Shown piece by piece: positions 1 through 13,300 of a stretch of DNA of 64,000 nt (within the stretch, counting starts at the first letter, position 1; each line of letters starts with the position of its first letter). The stretch is from positions 1 to 64,000 of the forward strand of contig WTXD01000087.1 in assembly GCA_022496205.1 (NCBI GenBank). The letters are read 5' to 3'. Made by a program: the position numbers and the translations under genes. This DNA comes from Gloeopeniophorella convolvens. Taxonomy: Eukaryota > Basidiomycota > Agaricomycetes > Russulales. The notes under the pieces are model-generated. The model made no database searches. It was not told where the DNA came from and was given only the letters and a program-made list of their open reading frames with translations.

Positions 1-876
1 CTATGTGAACAAAAGGAGGTGGGAGAGACGAAAACTGCACACAGGAGTCAACTTACATTCAGGGTTGAGCAATGCAGGAGGATCGTCTGAAGGCTCCAAT
101 GTTGGAGCTCCCAGTCCAAGGCCGCCAAAGAAGGGCATTATGCTGCTGTGAATTGTGGGTCAAGAGACTCAGCGCGAGGAATACGAGGAAATCGGCAATG
201 GCGAGCTGTTGAAGCTCGCTGCAGCTCTAAGTCGAATATTTCACATGGGACACGGCAATATTGATGCTCGTCACACTCAAGTCACGCCGTGAATGCGGTG
301 CATAGGGACCAGACCGCTGGATTTCATCGGTCCGGTAAAAATTGACGAGGGAGCCGCGAAGGAACTGTGATTTACAGCTGTACAGAAAATGGTAGGGGTC
401 TGTAGGAAGGATTACGGGACGCTCGCTAATCCAACCATGCGGAAACTACGATCCGATCAACCGACGGATTCTCGCGGTACACGGGCTGGCAGTGTAAACA
501 GTGCATTATACCAGATTGTACTCGTATACTCTCTAATTCGCTCATGGGGGCAATCCGAGCCAAGTTGTTACGTTGTAGCCACCTCATGATGGTCCAACAA
601 CAACAACAACAACAACATGAGCGACCCCACGCGCATGCCGAGATGGGATCACATACGCAGATGGGACCAGCTGCGCGGGCAGGTCCCGGGCTACGGCACG
701 CCCTACGCCCGGGCTCCAGATATCCACCCTTGAATCTCATGCGTGCCACCGCACTCAGGCCACGATCGGCCCTCCCATGGACATCCTCACGCGAGGCGCT
801 ACCAGAGAGCTAGTTGCTTTCATCGTGCGGAGTGCACCATCATACTGCGTATAGTAAATACAGCGAAGCAATAGTA
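1..876. other. Intergenic region downstream of NLR1
   Basis: I see no convincing gene here. The short reading frames are in low-complexity or random-looking sequence with no recognisable protein. A (CAA)7 microsatellite lies at 595-615. The end of NLR1 on the minus strand begins at 877. Confidence 0.6.
595..615. repeat. (CAA)7 microsatellite
   Basis: Seven perfect CAA units are readable directly. It lies in apparently non-coding DNA downstream of NLR1. Confidence 0.9.
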
Positions 877-3800
877 CTACGATTTCGTACGATTCTGCGG
901 GTTTCCTGCGTAACACTTTGTCCAATCAGCACCATGAGCGAAGTTGGATGTATCTAGGATAGTCTCATTCGGAGCGATGACCCACACATTGGACGGGTAG
1001 CGAAAGCCGAGCCTGCGCGGTTCAGGGACCCACATGAGGAGTCCTCCGTCTTCCCCGTGAACCCAGCCTTCTTCGTCCATCACCCACCGATCCGCATGCA
1101 CATACGAGTCCGTAATGCTGGCGCTGTCATTGAGGCGACTTGAATGCCGGACTAAGCTCGAGGAAGCACTATCGGGGGGCTCTCGGGGAGAGATAGCGAA
1201 TGGAGGCCGGGATACTTGCGCACGCGTCGAAATTCCAGCAGAATGACCATCGATAACCCACAACCGGATCGCCTTGTCGTCTGAGCCAGAAGCGATGAAT
1301 CGACCATCCGGCGAAAACGCGACGGAGGCGACGGAGCCCATGTGCCCCGTGTATGGATCTGCAACCTCCTGTCCTGTCTCTGCGTCCCAGATCCGAATTG
1401 TCCTGTCCATAGAGCCGGAGGCAACACGGCGGCCGTCCGGCGAGAACGCGACAGAATTCACAAAACCTGTGTGCCTCCTGAATGGACCTGCAATGGCCTG
1501 TCCTCTCTCTACATCCCAGATCTGAATTGTCTTGTCATACGAACCCGAGGCAATACGGCGACCATCCGGCGAGAACGCAACAGACGTGAACCAACTTTGG
1601 CCCGTGAATGGACCTGCGACGGCATGTCCTGTCTCCGCATCCCAGATCCGGATTGTCGCGTCAAACGAGCTCGAAGCGACACGGCGACCATCCGGCGAGA
1701 ACGCGACGGAGGTGACCCAATTCGTGTGTCCTGTGAATGGACCTGAGACGACCCGCCCCGTCTCCGCGTCCCAGATCCGGATTGTCTTGTCATGCGATCC
1801 CGAAGCAACGCGACGACCATCCGGTGAGAACGCGACAGACCTGACCGGATCATTATGCCCGGTAAATGGGCCTGCAACGGCCTGTCCTGTCTCCGTGCCC
1901 CAGATCCGAATTGTGCGGTCGCGCGAGCCCGAGGCAACACGCCGACTATCTGGCGAGAACGCGACGGAAGTGACGGTTTCTGTGTGCCCGGTGAATGGAC
2001 CTGCGACGGCCTGTCCTGTCTCTGCATCCCATATCCGAATTGTCTTGTCCTCTGATCCCGAGGCAACACGGCGACCGTCCGGCGAGAACGCGACAGATGT
2101 GACTGAATATGGGCTGACCGTGGATGGACCTGCAACGGCCTGTCCTGCCTCTGCATTCCAGATCCGAACTGTCTTGTCATGTGAGCCCGAGGCAATACGG
2201 TGACCGTCGGGCGAGAACGCGATAGAGGTGACCCAACTTGTGTGACCCGTGAATGGACCTACGACGGCCTGTCCTGTCTCCGCGTCCCAGATCCGTATTG
2301 TTGTGTCAAAGGAACTCGAGGCGACATGGCGACCGTCCGGCGAGAACACGACAGAGTTGATCCGATCCGTGTGCCCTGTGAATGGACCTGCGATAGCCTG
2401 TCCCGTCTCTGCGTCCCAGATCCGAATTGTCTTGTCATCTGAACCCGAGGCAACACGGCGACCGTCGGGTGAGAATGCGACAGAGATGACCGGATTTGTG
2501 TGCCCGGCGAATGGACCTGCAATGGCCTGTCCTGTCTCCGCTTCCCAGATCCGAATTGTGCTATCATACGAGCCTGAGGTAACACGCCGGCCATCCGGCG
2601 AGAACGCGACACAGCTGACCGAATCCGTGTGCTCCATGAATGGACCTGCAGCGACCTGTCCTGTCTCTGCGTCCCAGATCCGAATTGTCTTGTCGTCTGA
2701 GCCCGAGGCAACACGGCGACCGTCCGGCGAGAATACGACAGATCTGACCCGATCTGTGTGTCCTGTGAATGGATCTGCGACGACTTGGCCTGTCTTTACA
2801 TCCCAGATCCGAATTGTCTTGTCACGCGAGCCCGAGGCAACACGACGACCATCTGGCGAGAACGCGACAGAGGTGACCAATTCCGTGTGCCCCTTGAATG
2901 GACCCGCAACGGCCTGTCCTGTCTCCGCGTCCCAGATCCGAATTGTCTTGTCATGCGAGCCCGAGGCAACACGTCGACCATCCGGTGAAAAGGCAATGCT
3001 TTCGCACGCTCCGCCCACATGGATGGCCATTTCCTGTGCCGGCCAATGCGACAACCTCCCTTGACGTAGGGAGAACGTTCTCGGAAACAACTCTGCATAA
3101 TGCTGGGAGATAACAGAGGCTTCCGGAGCGAACGGGAGGGCGGATAGGTAAAGGTGTGGAGTGCTCTGTGTGATGGGCATCCCGAAATAACGCACGAACT
3201 TCGAAGCGTCGTGGGTCCACACCTGGAGCGTCTTCAGCGGGTCCGCCAACGACGACTGTCAGAGATATGACTAATGAGATCTATCAAAGTATCCAATAGA
3301 GCACCCGAGAATACTCACGTCTTCATGGGATTGAGCCTGCCAGGTTTTCATGGTCGACAAGGCCTGTGAGGCAAGGTTGACAGACCCAAGTAGGCTGAGT
3401 GATTCAAGCCAAGAAAGGAAGTCGTCCTTGAAGAGTGATTGGGCTTCATTGACGAGACTTGCGTCGGGAGCGCTCCGTTGGAAGTGGGCCGCCCAGAAGC
3501 GGCAGGCGTAGGATAGAACATGTGAAATGTGTTCGGTCACGCGGGACGGAAGGTCTGGGATGTCTGAGTTGCGCAGATCCGATGACTGGAGACCGCAGAT
3601 ATTGAAACCAGCCTCGTGATGGATGAGGCCAAGAGTGCCGCTCGCCAACTGACGATGAGCGTCGCTTATATTGACCCAAAACTTGCCAGACCTCTTCTTA
3701 TCGGTGAGGAAGTCACGGAAAGATGTATGTAGGGGGACGATGGGTAGCGATGAGCTGGGTAGCGTAACGTTGCTCAACAACGAGCCAAGGTGGTCAACAA

Positions 3801-6225
3801 TGGCACGAATAGTCTCCTCGCCCAGACGAGCTGGTGGTGTCGTATACTTGCACAGACGAGTCATGGAGTCGATGGAGGAAGGCTCGAATGATGCGAGCAG
3901 AGGCCCCATCACAGATCGGAATCGAGGTAGGACCGAGTCGCGGCTAAATGTTTTGGTAAGGACCGTGTCGTATAGTGTGTCCAGAGGGTTGAGGCCTTCG
4001 CGGTCGGGAGACGGATGCAAGACGTCGTCTAGGCATTCGCTTTGTTCTAGACCAGGTGGTGGATATTGGATATACTCGCATGCAACAGCTGCCCACTGGA
4101 ATGAGCTGTCTGCCTTGACCGCGAGATCCTTACTATATGCTTGGAACGCGGTAGAGGAAAGGCGCCCGTGGATGTAGGCGTGAATGTCTTCATGCGTACG
4201 AGAAGACAGGTGCGGGTCATTCATATACCTCTTTTCCACACATTCCGTTCCAACGAATGCGTTAACGATGTCTTTCTCCGGCCTGGACGTGATCAAGATG
4301 CGGAAGTTCGAAGGAAGCGTGTGGATATTGCCAGCGAGGAAGGTGTGCAACCCGGTCGTACCGGACGCGTCGCTAGATTCATCCAGCGCATCTACGACAA
4401 CGAGAATGGGACCAATTAAGGGGGCCTCCCGAAGCGGCTCTAGAAGCATTGACTGGAAGACGGTTTGGTAATCTTGTGCGCCACGGCGAATGGAAGTGTC
4501 GCCTTCGACGGTCTTCCACAAGGACGCTTTGAAGGTAGGATACCGGTCTGCAAGGTCGCGTACGAGCCCAGTAAAAAGGAGGAAGGTGTCACGTCCGGCT
4601 CTTTCCGTACGCGAGAAGACAAACGAAGAGGTGAGACGGTGAGTCTCGTTGAAGCGATGAGCGATCTCGTTTGCGATCGACGACTTCCCCGTCCCCGCCT
4701 GGCCGAAGAGCACGAGCGCACGCGGAGATGAGGGGTCGTTCGCCCAGCTGGTAATATGGTCTAAGAAGGCCACGCGGGTCCCCAACAGACACCTCTTTTC
4801 AGGGCTAAAACGTGTTCCTTGCGGGTACGGGATTTCTCCGAGCTTGGCGTCCATTCCTGCATATATCCGGTCAGACTTCCAGGTGAACTCGTGGTCACAG
4901 AAAACTTCGTACCAACACTCGCAACTTCGCTAGCGACCTGCTCAATTCGAATAGCGAGACCGTCTAACCGTTTAGGGACCTGGAAGAGACCGTCTTGTAT
5001 CTGGTAGAGATCATCGTGAATCTGGTATACGGTATTCTGGATGGCGACAGTGCTATGATCTAAAAATTGGCCCCGAAGATATTCGAGTCTATCGCCATAG
5101 CGCTTGATTTGTTCATTGGAGCCGTCAACAAGATGCTTTCGAAGTCGGTCACCTGTAGGTTATATCTTCGATGAAAAGGAGAACATCCATGAAACCCGAG
5201 GACGGAAACGTACGAAACCGCTCGTTCCCTGCGTATGCCCTAATAAAATCTCCGCAGTCACACACATGATGCAACATCTCCTTCAGAATCGCGGTCTGTT
5301 TCGTTTCAAGCTTGCCGAGCTGTACGCTGTCCACCGATTCCGCCAGATCGAATGCGTCCCGAATCGCAACAAGGAGCGATTTCACGCCCTCGTCTCGTTC
5401 AACTTGCGCAAGGAATGCCTAGGCACAACGCAACGAGAATGAGACACGTAGCATCCTATTCATGCTAGCGAGCTCACCTTCGGGATGATGGACAGGACAC
5501 TCCATGCCATCTTGGCCCATGGGTGAACCTAATGGGTGGCCACCACCAGGTCAGCGATCGGCACTGCGATGGAACAATAAGATTACCTCTGCGATCTTAT
5601 CAACCGCGTCCACCACCCATTTCACGTTCTTGAGAACCAACTCCCAAGTTTCATAGAACTCAACAATCTTTTGAACCTCATCCGGCGCGTCGTCGGCAGC
5701 TTCCATCAACCTCAGCACAGGACCATGAGCAGTCTTCACGATGGATATCGCTTCGCCAGCTGCGCTCAAACTCGCCGCAGCTTTCGTCTGGTCTACCAGA
5801 CCTTCGTCAGATAAGCCATCCGGAGTTGCTCCGGGGGGAACGTCGCCGACTTGGTCCGGTTCTGCAGAGACACCGGGAGAGCTGTCGGTTGCGGTCGCCT
5901 TATGTGGAAGAGCTTGAGCTTCCGGCAAGGAGATAGAGAGCACGAGGATTGGTGCTGGACTGGCTGGAAGATGAAACTCTACACGAGGCGGTCAGAAATT
6001 GGGATACACAAAACCCCTGCGACTCGTACCTCGATGGGAGAATGGGCGAACTTGCTCGAAGGGTATCACCAACGGCTCAAGGAGTATATCTTTGAGTAAC
6101 TTTCTCTGCGCGACTACACGCACCACGAGACGCGAAGTGGGGCTGACTTGACTGTGAACGCCTGTCATTGAAGTTGAACCGAGGAATGAAGAATGGTGTG
6201 CCCCACAAGCCAGAGAGAGTCTCAT
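877..6225 (-). CDS. NLR1: NACHT-WD40 STAND protein, full length, seven exons
   Basis: Exons, in transcription order: 6225-6030, 5978-5587, 5528-5478, 5418-5214, 5152-4913, 4856-3319 and 3255-877. All phases agree, giving about 1666 residues. The N-terminal third is helical, with a segment HPWAKMAWSV of the type seen ahead of NACHT in many agaricomycete proteins, then a coiled-coil-like stretch. The NACHT NTPase follows, with P-loop GQAGTGKSS, Walker B-like VVVDALDES and LITSRPEKD. The last exon encodes 14 WD40 repeats of 43 residues ([24 protein letters not shown]) and a unique tail. The expected role is a signal-transducing ATPase of the fungal NLR type; its ligand is unknown. The outermost in-frame ATG is 6225; ATG 6168 is an alternative. 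This is the only apparently intact member of the four NLR copies in the window. Confidence 0.85.
1250..3000 (-). repeat. WD40 repeat array of NLR1, ~129-bp period
   Basis: Fourteen tandem units of about 129 bp encode 43-residue WD40 blades. The units differ mainly at a few codons: those after GHT and those around GS-x-D-x. The period produces long antisense and off-frame open readings that are not genes. Confidence 0.85.
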
Positions 6226-7391
6226 CCCATCGCACCGACCACCCCCTGCTTCGAACGGCCGATGTCCTCTCAGTTCTCACTCCATCGGTCGCAGTCACGT
6301 AGAATTCTCTCTCTTTCCCAGATGTTGAAGTAAGATGAGGCAGGTCGCTTGCCTGTACGACTGCAGCAAGGGAGCGATTGAGTACCAGTGGTTCACCGTC
6401 TCGAAGAAGTAGTTATACGCACCAGTCAGCACAGGGCGGACAACTGGTGGGAGATTCGAGCCCCCGTGTCCCCTATCCTGAGATGCGCTGTTCAAAGATA
6501 GTCCAAGAGTCAGGCCTTCCGACAGCTGCAGAGCACAAATCGCGAATGCACTCACGACGTGGCCATGATCGACTACTCTTTCTTTATCCTTCACGGTCGC
6601 ACTTGCAAGGTAGGGGAGATGGTCAGGGTATGGGGCAGGGTCAAGAGCGCCGAATCCACATACACGACCTCCAAAGCACGCGCGTCTACACTGAGCTTCC
6701 TTGTTTGACAGAGCGAAGGCCGGGGCCGATGTCGCGGCGCATCGTCCGGCGATCCTTGTGCCGCGTATGGTAGAAAGTTCCAAACTAGGCTCCTCTCCCA
6801 AGCGCTGGGGACCGTGTCCAAGTAAATCAGGAAGACGTGCATTGGCGCCAGTCCGAGAAAGAGCCGTGTTCATCAGTGAGCAGTGCCATGTGTACTTACA
6901 TAAGTAAGTAGACCCGGACACCGGCCGGGCAAGGCCATGCATTGCTCCTGCCGCCGTTGATCATGATCATCAAGCGGACCTCTAAGTATACTCCAACACG
7001 CAGACGGCAGGTGGCACAAGCATATCGACACACCAAAGGACATCAAGCAGGGGCGAATGCATACTGCTATGATCCTGTTGCTGTCTCAATGCTGTCTTCA
7101 AGAGGCTACTGTCGACTCGCCGTTGGTCACTGCATGACTCACGTGCCTGCCGGGGCCCGGGGCTGGTGCCATTGCGTGCGAAACACCTTTGTAAGCCTGG
7201 CTCGACTGCAGTTGATCCCACCGCGGGCTGTCAAAGCCGTCGCAATCAACGCCAAACGAGCAAGTACTGGTACTGAGCGCCTACAAGATGGCTCTCAGAG
7301 ACCGCGCGGCGGGTTCCCCAGGGTTCCCTACACACATATATATACACGTTCGTCTTGGGCGAGGTTGAACAACTCTTCTTCTCAAGAAACC
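6226..7391. other. Region between NLR1 and the ABC transporter, with U-block
   Basis: About 6180-6560 is similar to 23880-24260 upstream of NLR2, and about 6470-6690 is similar to 43490-43720 just upstream of NLR4. A short segment near 6780 also matches one near 37430 upstream of NLR3. The sequence has coding-like stretches on the minus strand (for example VYVDSALLTLPHTLT) that could be exons of an unrecognised multi-exon gene, but I cannot build a complete model. The rest, including the ABC transporter promoter, shows no clear feature. Confidence 0.4.
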
Positions 7392-10300
7392 ATGGGCGAC
7401 GCGTCAGCTGGTGTGCACCCTACTATCCAGCACCCATTTCCATCGCTTCCGGAGAGCTCAGTGTTGTCGAAGCCCTCAAAAGTGGCAACGATAGGGGACA
7501 GCGTGTACGTGCCATAATGAATGGATCGAATAGACGATGTGTGTCGGCTTACTCGTGTCGCTAACCAAGCCTCTGGCTGCATCCACTCTTGATTCCAGCA
7601 TATGTCGCTGCCGTCTCTGCTACCGTGCTCGCGGTCCAATCTGCCGTCTCGTATGGGCTCAAGGCGTACCGCGCCAGGCGCGTTCAACATCTCGACGCGG
7701 ATGGACCTTCCTCTCCCGAACCTGTTGCCGACATAGGGCTGGTAGCCGCATCCAAGGCGTACATCAAGCAAGCGGGCGGATCGACCATCTTTTCCTTCAA
7801 GATCGCACGGCTCCTCGGTGTTCTGGCTCTGTTCGGCTTGTATCTCACCGTTTATGTGCTTGAAGTGGGAAGTCAAGTCGAGAGCGTTGGCAGCAAGCGT
7901 GGCATTGTAAGGTTGGCTCTCTGCGCCACATTCGTGAGTCCAGTCAAACTCTATACGTCGATTCAGGCTGACACTGCCTAAGTTCTTTGCCTCCCTTCTA
8001 TCGCTCGTTACCGTCGTTGCTTCTCCCAAGGCCGCGTCCACGGCCAACTGGCATCTGGACGTCATCCTACTTGCGACATCGCTTGTCTATGTATACCGTG
8101 ACATATGGCCTTTGTTGACATTCACATTGGAGCCCGCGGATGGTGCTGAAGGCTCGCTTCTTTGGGCGAAGATTGCATTGCTTGGGTTTTCAGCCATCGT
8201 TATCCCACTGACTGTGCCGCGCCAATATGTGCCGTACGACTCTAAAGTAGGCCTAAACCAAAGGAGTCGTCGAGCGAGTTTGGCTGATTTGAACTATAGG
8301 AGCCAGCGCCTGTCCCTAATCCGGAGCAGACGGCGTCAATGTTCTCAATGGCCATCCACAGTTACATCGATCCGCTTATCTGGCTGGCATATCGTATCCC
8401 CCATCTTGCCCATGACCAACTCCCCCCTATTGCCGACTATGACAAAGCCAAAAACCTTGTCAAAAGGAGCTTCCCTGTAAGTCGAGCCGTGTGGACGCTG
8501 AGGTTTTGCTCATCGTCTGCAGATATTGGATGAGCTCTACGGCGCTAAGGGACAGTATCTATTTTGGGCCCTTTTGAGCACCTTCCGTACGTGCGCGTTT
8601 GTGTGCGTTTAGTATGGTGTATCTGATCACGCTCGCAGGGCGCGAATATGCGATCATGTTGACGGTGATGTTGATAAAAGTGAGTCGGTGGCGGTTTCGG
8701 TTACCTTTCTCCTGAAGAACGTGTCGCCAGGTTCTCTGTGGATTCCTGGGACCCCTTGCAATCAACCGACTCCTCAAGTGAGAGATGCAGTCTACGCGTG
8801 CATTCAACGTCCTGACGTCGTGCCCCTCTAGCTACATTGAGACTGGCGGTGAGGATACTATCGTAGGCCCATGGGTATGGGTCGCAGGCTTGATTGTTGG
8901 CCCCACGCTCGGTTCCATCTCATTCCAATGGTACATCTTCTTATCGGTACGTCTCAAGTCTGCGTAGGGCTGGACAGTTACTCATACGTGGTAACTAGAC
9001 CGGAACCCTTGTCCGCATTGAAGCCATCCTCACTCAGCTTATCTTCGAGCATTCGCTACGTGTTCGCGTAAAAGCCGAGACCCAGCAAAGCTCCTCGATG
9101 TCACAGCCTCCGACGAGCGTAGGAGGTTCAACGCCGGACAACGTCTCGGATGCCGATTCGCCCACTAGCGACGATACCGCGGCTGTGACCGGGGGCACGT
9201 CTAACGGCAACGGAGACGAAATCACCAGGGTTCAGTCATCGAGCAGCAAGGGGAAGCAGAAAGCCAAGCCAGAGGATGGGAAAGCGGTTGCACCGCCTGC
9301 AGCACCCGAAGAATCGAAGAAGGGCAGCAACTTCACCGGCAAAATCAATAATCTCGTGTCCACCGATCTGGGAAACATTACCGATGGGCGAGAGTTCCTG
9401 TTCCCCAGTGTGTCTCTTCCCTAGCTGCAACTGCCGGTAGCGTAGTTGATCCCGAACCCCTTGTTAGTTTTCTATGCACCCTCGCAGATCATTATCTCGA
9501 TTACGTTCCTGTACAACATCCTCGGATGGAGGTATGTTTCAACCTGAGTATCTCCCATTGGTGCCTGACGCGAACGCAACTGTGCAGTTCGTTTGTTGGG
9601 TTGTTCTCCATGATTGTTCTGGTACCTCTTCCTGGACTCATCATGAAGTTAATGCAAGGGGTTCAACGGGAGGCGATGAAGAGGGTTTGGCTGAATCACT
9701 TAGACGATTTTCGCGCGCTCATCTCCTACACAGACCGATGCGCGAGTCCAAACGGTTTCCGAAGGTGATCTTGACAGTTCATTATGTCGCGAAGGTTTAG
9801 CCCTCATTGACGCTTGCGTTAGTGATGGGCGTCATGCGCATGGTTAAATTGTTCGGTTGGGAGCCCAGAGTAGACCAGAAGATCGCGGACAAGCGTGCGG
9901 AAGAGTTGAAGTGGGTTAGGAAAGGAAAGCTGTTGAACCTCACCAATCTTATGATCAAGTGCGCGGGTTTAGTTCGTTCCCTGTTAGAATGGCACTGAAA
10001 TGTCGCGCTTTTAGCTATAGCGTCCCCGTCATCACGGTGAGCTGACTTTATATCTTGTATCCCAACGTTTGCTAAGCAGCACGTCTAGATGCTGGCTACC
10101 TTCGTAACCTACGTGCGTGGCTGCTTTCTGTCTTTACTAGCACCATCTGATCCACCTTGCGTTGTGTATAGATCGTGTTCATGGAACAGGCCTTATCTCG
10201 TAAGTATTCTGCTTTATCAGGATTGTCCATATTCTAATATTGGCCACAGCTTCCAAAGTATTCGCGGCTCTAGCCAGTCAGTCATTGTTCATTTCTCACG

Positions 10301-13300
10301 CGGAGACGAGCTAACCTCTTGACAGTCTTCGATATCTTGAGGGACCAACTCTATGGCGTGTTCAAGATGTTACCTCAGCTGATCACTGGTGGATCACATT
10401 TCGCTTCTGTTGATCATACCATTGCTAAACCATCCCAGCCAAGGTCTCCCTGGAGCGCGTCTCGGCGTTCCTCCGGGAGGTATGCTTACAGAGTTTGCCA
10501 TATCACCCGGTCTCTTGACGTGTCCTATAGACCGAACTCCTCGATGAACACGATGTGCAACTCAACGACATCGCGGCTACTAACTGGCTTACAGAAGCTC
10601 CGTCAAGTGGCGATGTAATTGGATTCAAGAACGCGAGCTTCACTTGGTCGAAGGACGAAGCTGATGGCGCGGTGACGCCGTCTCGGAAACGCTTTGTCTT
10701 ACGCATTCCGGATGAGCTTCTCTTCAAAAGACAGTCATTCAACATAATCGTTGGTCCGACTGGTTCTGGAAAAACGTCGCTGTTCATGGCGTTGCTCAGT
10801 GCGTCCGAATGATTATGGATCCGCGAAATAGTCCACTGAATTTGATCCTAGGCGAGATGCACTTTATCCCTACGCAGCCTGATGCGTGGTTCCATCTTCC
10901 GAGAACGAATGGGGTCAGCTACGCTGCACAAGAGTCGTGGATACAAAATGAGACCATCCGAGTATGTATTCTATTGGTGAGGTTCCGTCAGTTACTCTCA
11001 ACTGCGACTGGTTACAGACCAATATCTTGTTCGGAGCGCCGTATGATGAGGAGAGATACAAGAAGGGTAAGCACATCGGTCAGAACCTTATTGAACGCGA
11101 TATTCATCGAACTGGACAATAGTCATCTATCAATGCGGTCTGGAGCAGGATCTGGGCCTCTTCGAAGCTGGCGATCTAACGGAGGTCGGCGAGAAGGGCC
11201 TGACGCTGAGGTGAGTAAGCTTGTCTTGTCGGCTGCGCAACCTAACGGCGGGGTGTCTACAGCGGCGGCCAAAAGGTTTGTATTATGCCACGTCGATCAA
11301 TCGGACGCCACTGATCCTATCTCATAGGCTCGTGTTACACTGGCTCGCGCGGTCTACTCGTTCGCAGAGATCCTTCTGCTCGACGACGTATACCTTTTTA
11401 CTTCTCGGTGGCTGAACCCAAGCTGATCTCACATTTCTCTAGGTTCTGGCAGCGCTTGATGTGCATACGGCGAAATGGGTGGTCAACAAGTGCTTCAAGG
11501 GTGATCTTATCAAAGGACGAACCGTTCTCCTGGTAGTGAGTACACCCCATGCGGCCCATCAAGCTTACAGCTGATGACGTCATCGAAAGACGCACAACAT
11601 GGCTCTTGTCAGCCCCATTGCCGACTATGTGGTATCCCTTGGCGGTGGCGGAACAATCCTGAGTTGTGGCACGGTGTCGGACGCACTCGCGAATGATAAG
11701 TCTCTATCGGTCGAGCTCGCGGAGGAAGAGGCTATCCTTGAGAAGACCGAGGAGGAGATTGACGGCGAGAAGCCCGACGAAAATGCGAAGAAGGCAGCAG
11801 GCAAGCTGATACTCGAGGAGGAGATTGCAGAAGGACACGTCAGCTGGAAATCTTGTATGTTTTGTTCGGATCTCATCTTCTGGCTTGGTCTGACATAAGT
11901 TTTCTTCAGTGCAACTGTTCTTCAGCGCATTAGGGGGAAAGCACTCAGTCTTGTTCTGGTTCATATGCCTTGGTGCTATGCTCCTGACTGACATGTCAAT
12001 GACTGCCCAGACGTGGTTCATGGGTTACTGGTCCGAGCAATATATTGAGCGTGATCCCGCGGATGTCCCCTTCAAATTGTGGGTCACTATCGCGAGATCG
12101 GTTTAGATATTGCTGACGTCATCCACAGCTACATCTTCATTTACTGCCTCCTAATTGCCGCCTCGCTCATCCTGCAAACAATCGAGTACACCAACTACGT
12201 GTTCGGCACCATTAGGGCGTCCACCGTCATTCATAAGAATCTGATTGAATCGGTCCTTGGCACCACATTGCGGTAGGTTCATCACCACCTACCAACATCA
12301 TACCAGCCTCATCCTCCGTAGTTGGCTCGACAAGACTCCGACGTCTCGTGTTATCGCCCGCTGCACTCAGGATGTTCGCTCCAGTCAGTAATCCTCCACA
12401 TCATAGTCGTCAGCCATCTGAATCCGGGCACATAGTCGACGGACCCCTCGTTAACAACTTCAGGAACGCTCTTGCCGTTTCCTCCGTTATGATTGTCAAG
12501 CTGGCCGGCGTCATCTTCTTCACTCCCATCTTCATCATACCCGGCGCTATCGTCTTCGCTATCGGAGCCTGGTGTGGTGAGATCTACATGAAAGCGCAGC
12601 TTTCCGTCAAGCGTGAGATGAGCAACAAGAAGGCTCCGGTCATGGGGCACTTTGGTGCTTCTATCACTGGTCTGGGTGGGTGCAAACCATAGTTACACGA
12701 CGGCGCGTCTGATCTTGTTTGCAGTTTCGATTCGTGCATATGGTGCTCAAGATGCGTTCCGGCGAGAGTCGTACAGCCGGATTGACAACTACACAAGAGC
12801 AGCGCGCGCCTTCTACGATGTGGGTCGGTAAGCGCCTTGGTTTGCGCGACGCCACAACGCGGATGCTGAGTCCGCTGCAGTTGGGTCGGCATACGCGTCG
12901 AGTTCCTCAGCGGCTTGTTCTCGGCTGCCCTGGCTGCCTGGCTTATATACACTCCTGGAAGCGAGAGCTACCTACCCTCCGACACTGGCTTCTCTCTCGC
13001 CATGGCTGGTTCGTCTTGTGGTTGCCGTACTTGATTCATACTCACTTCCACTATAGTCGGCTTCAGTGGGATGATCTCCTGGCTGGTGAGGTGGTTCAAC
13101 GAGTTTGAAGTCAGTGGAAACAGGTAGAGCATTCACTTTCTATCCGTTATTCGGTGGCGTGACGCTGTTTTCCGTAGTCTGGAACGCATGAAGACATATA
13201 TCGACATTGAGCAAGAGCCGAAGTCTACCGAGTCTGGCAAACCTCCTGCGTACTGGCCTGCGAGTGGTGACCTTCGTGTTGAGAAATTATGCGCGCGCTA

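Noticed and set aside
426..813. Open readings on both strands across the (CAA)n repeat
   Set aside because: Low-complexity content only (poly-Cys or poly-Gln) and no splice or homology support.
1250..3000. Regularly spaced direct repeats reminiscent of a repeat-spacer array
   Set aside because: The units are coding WD40 blades of about 129 bp with no spacers, in a eukaryotic gene; not CRISPR.
4856..4912. A frameshift between the coiled-coil and NACHT parts of NLR1
   Set aside because: A 56-bp intron (GTACGA...TGCAG, 4857-4912) restores the frame, and the 55-bp counterpart in NLR2 differs by one base exactly as an intron would allow.
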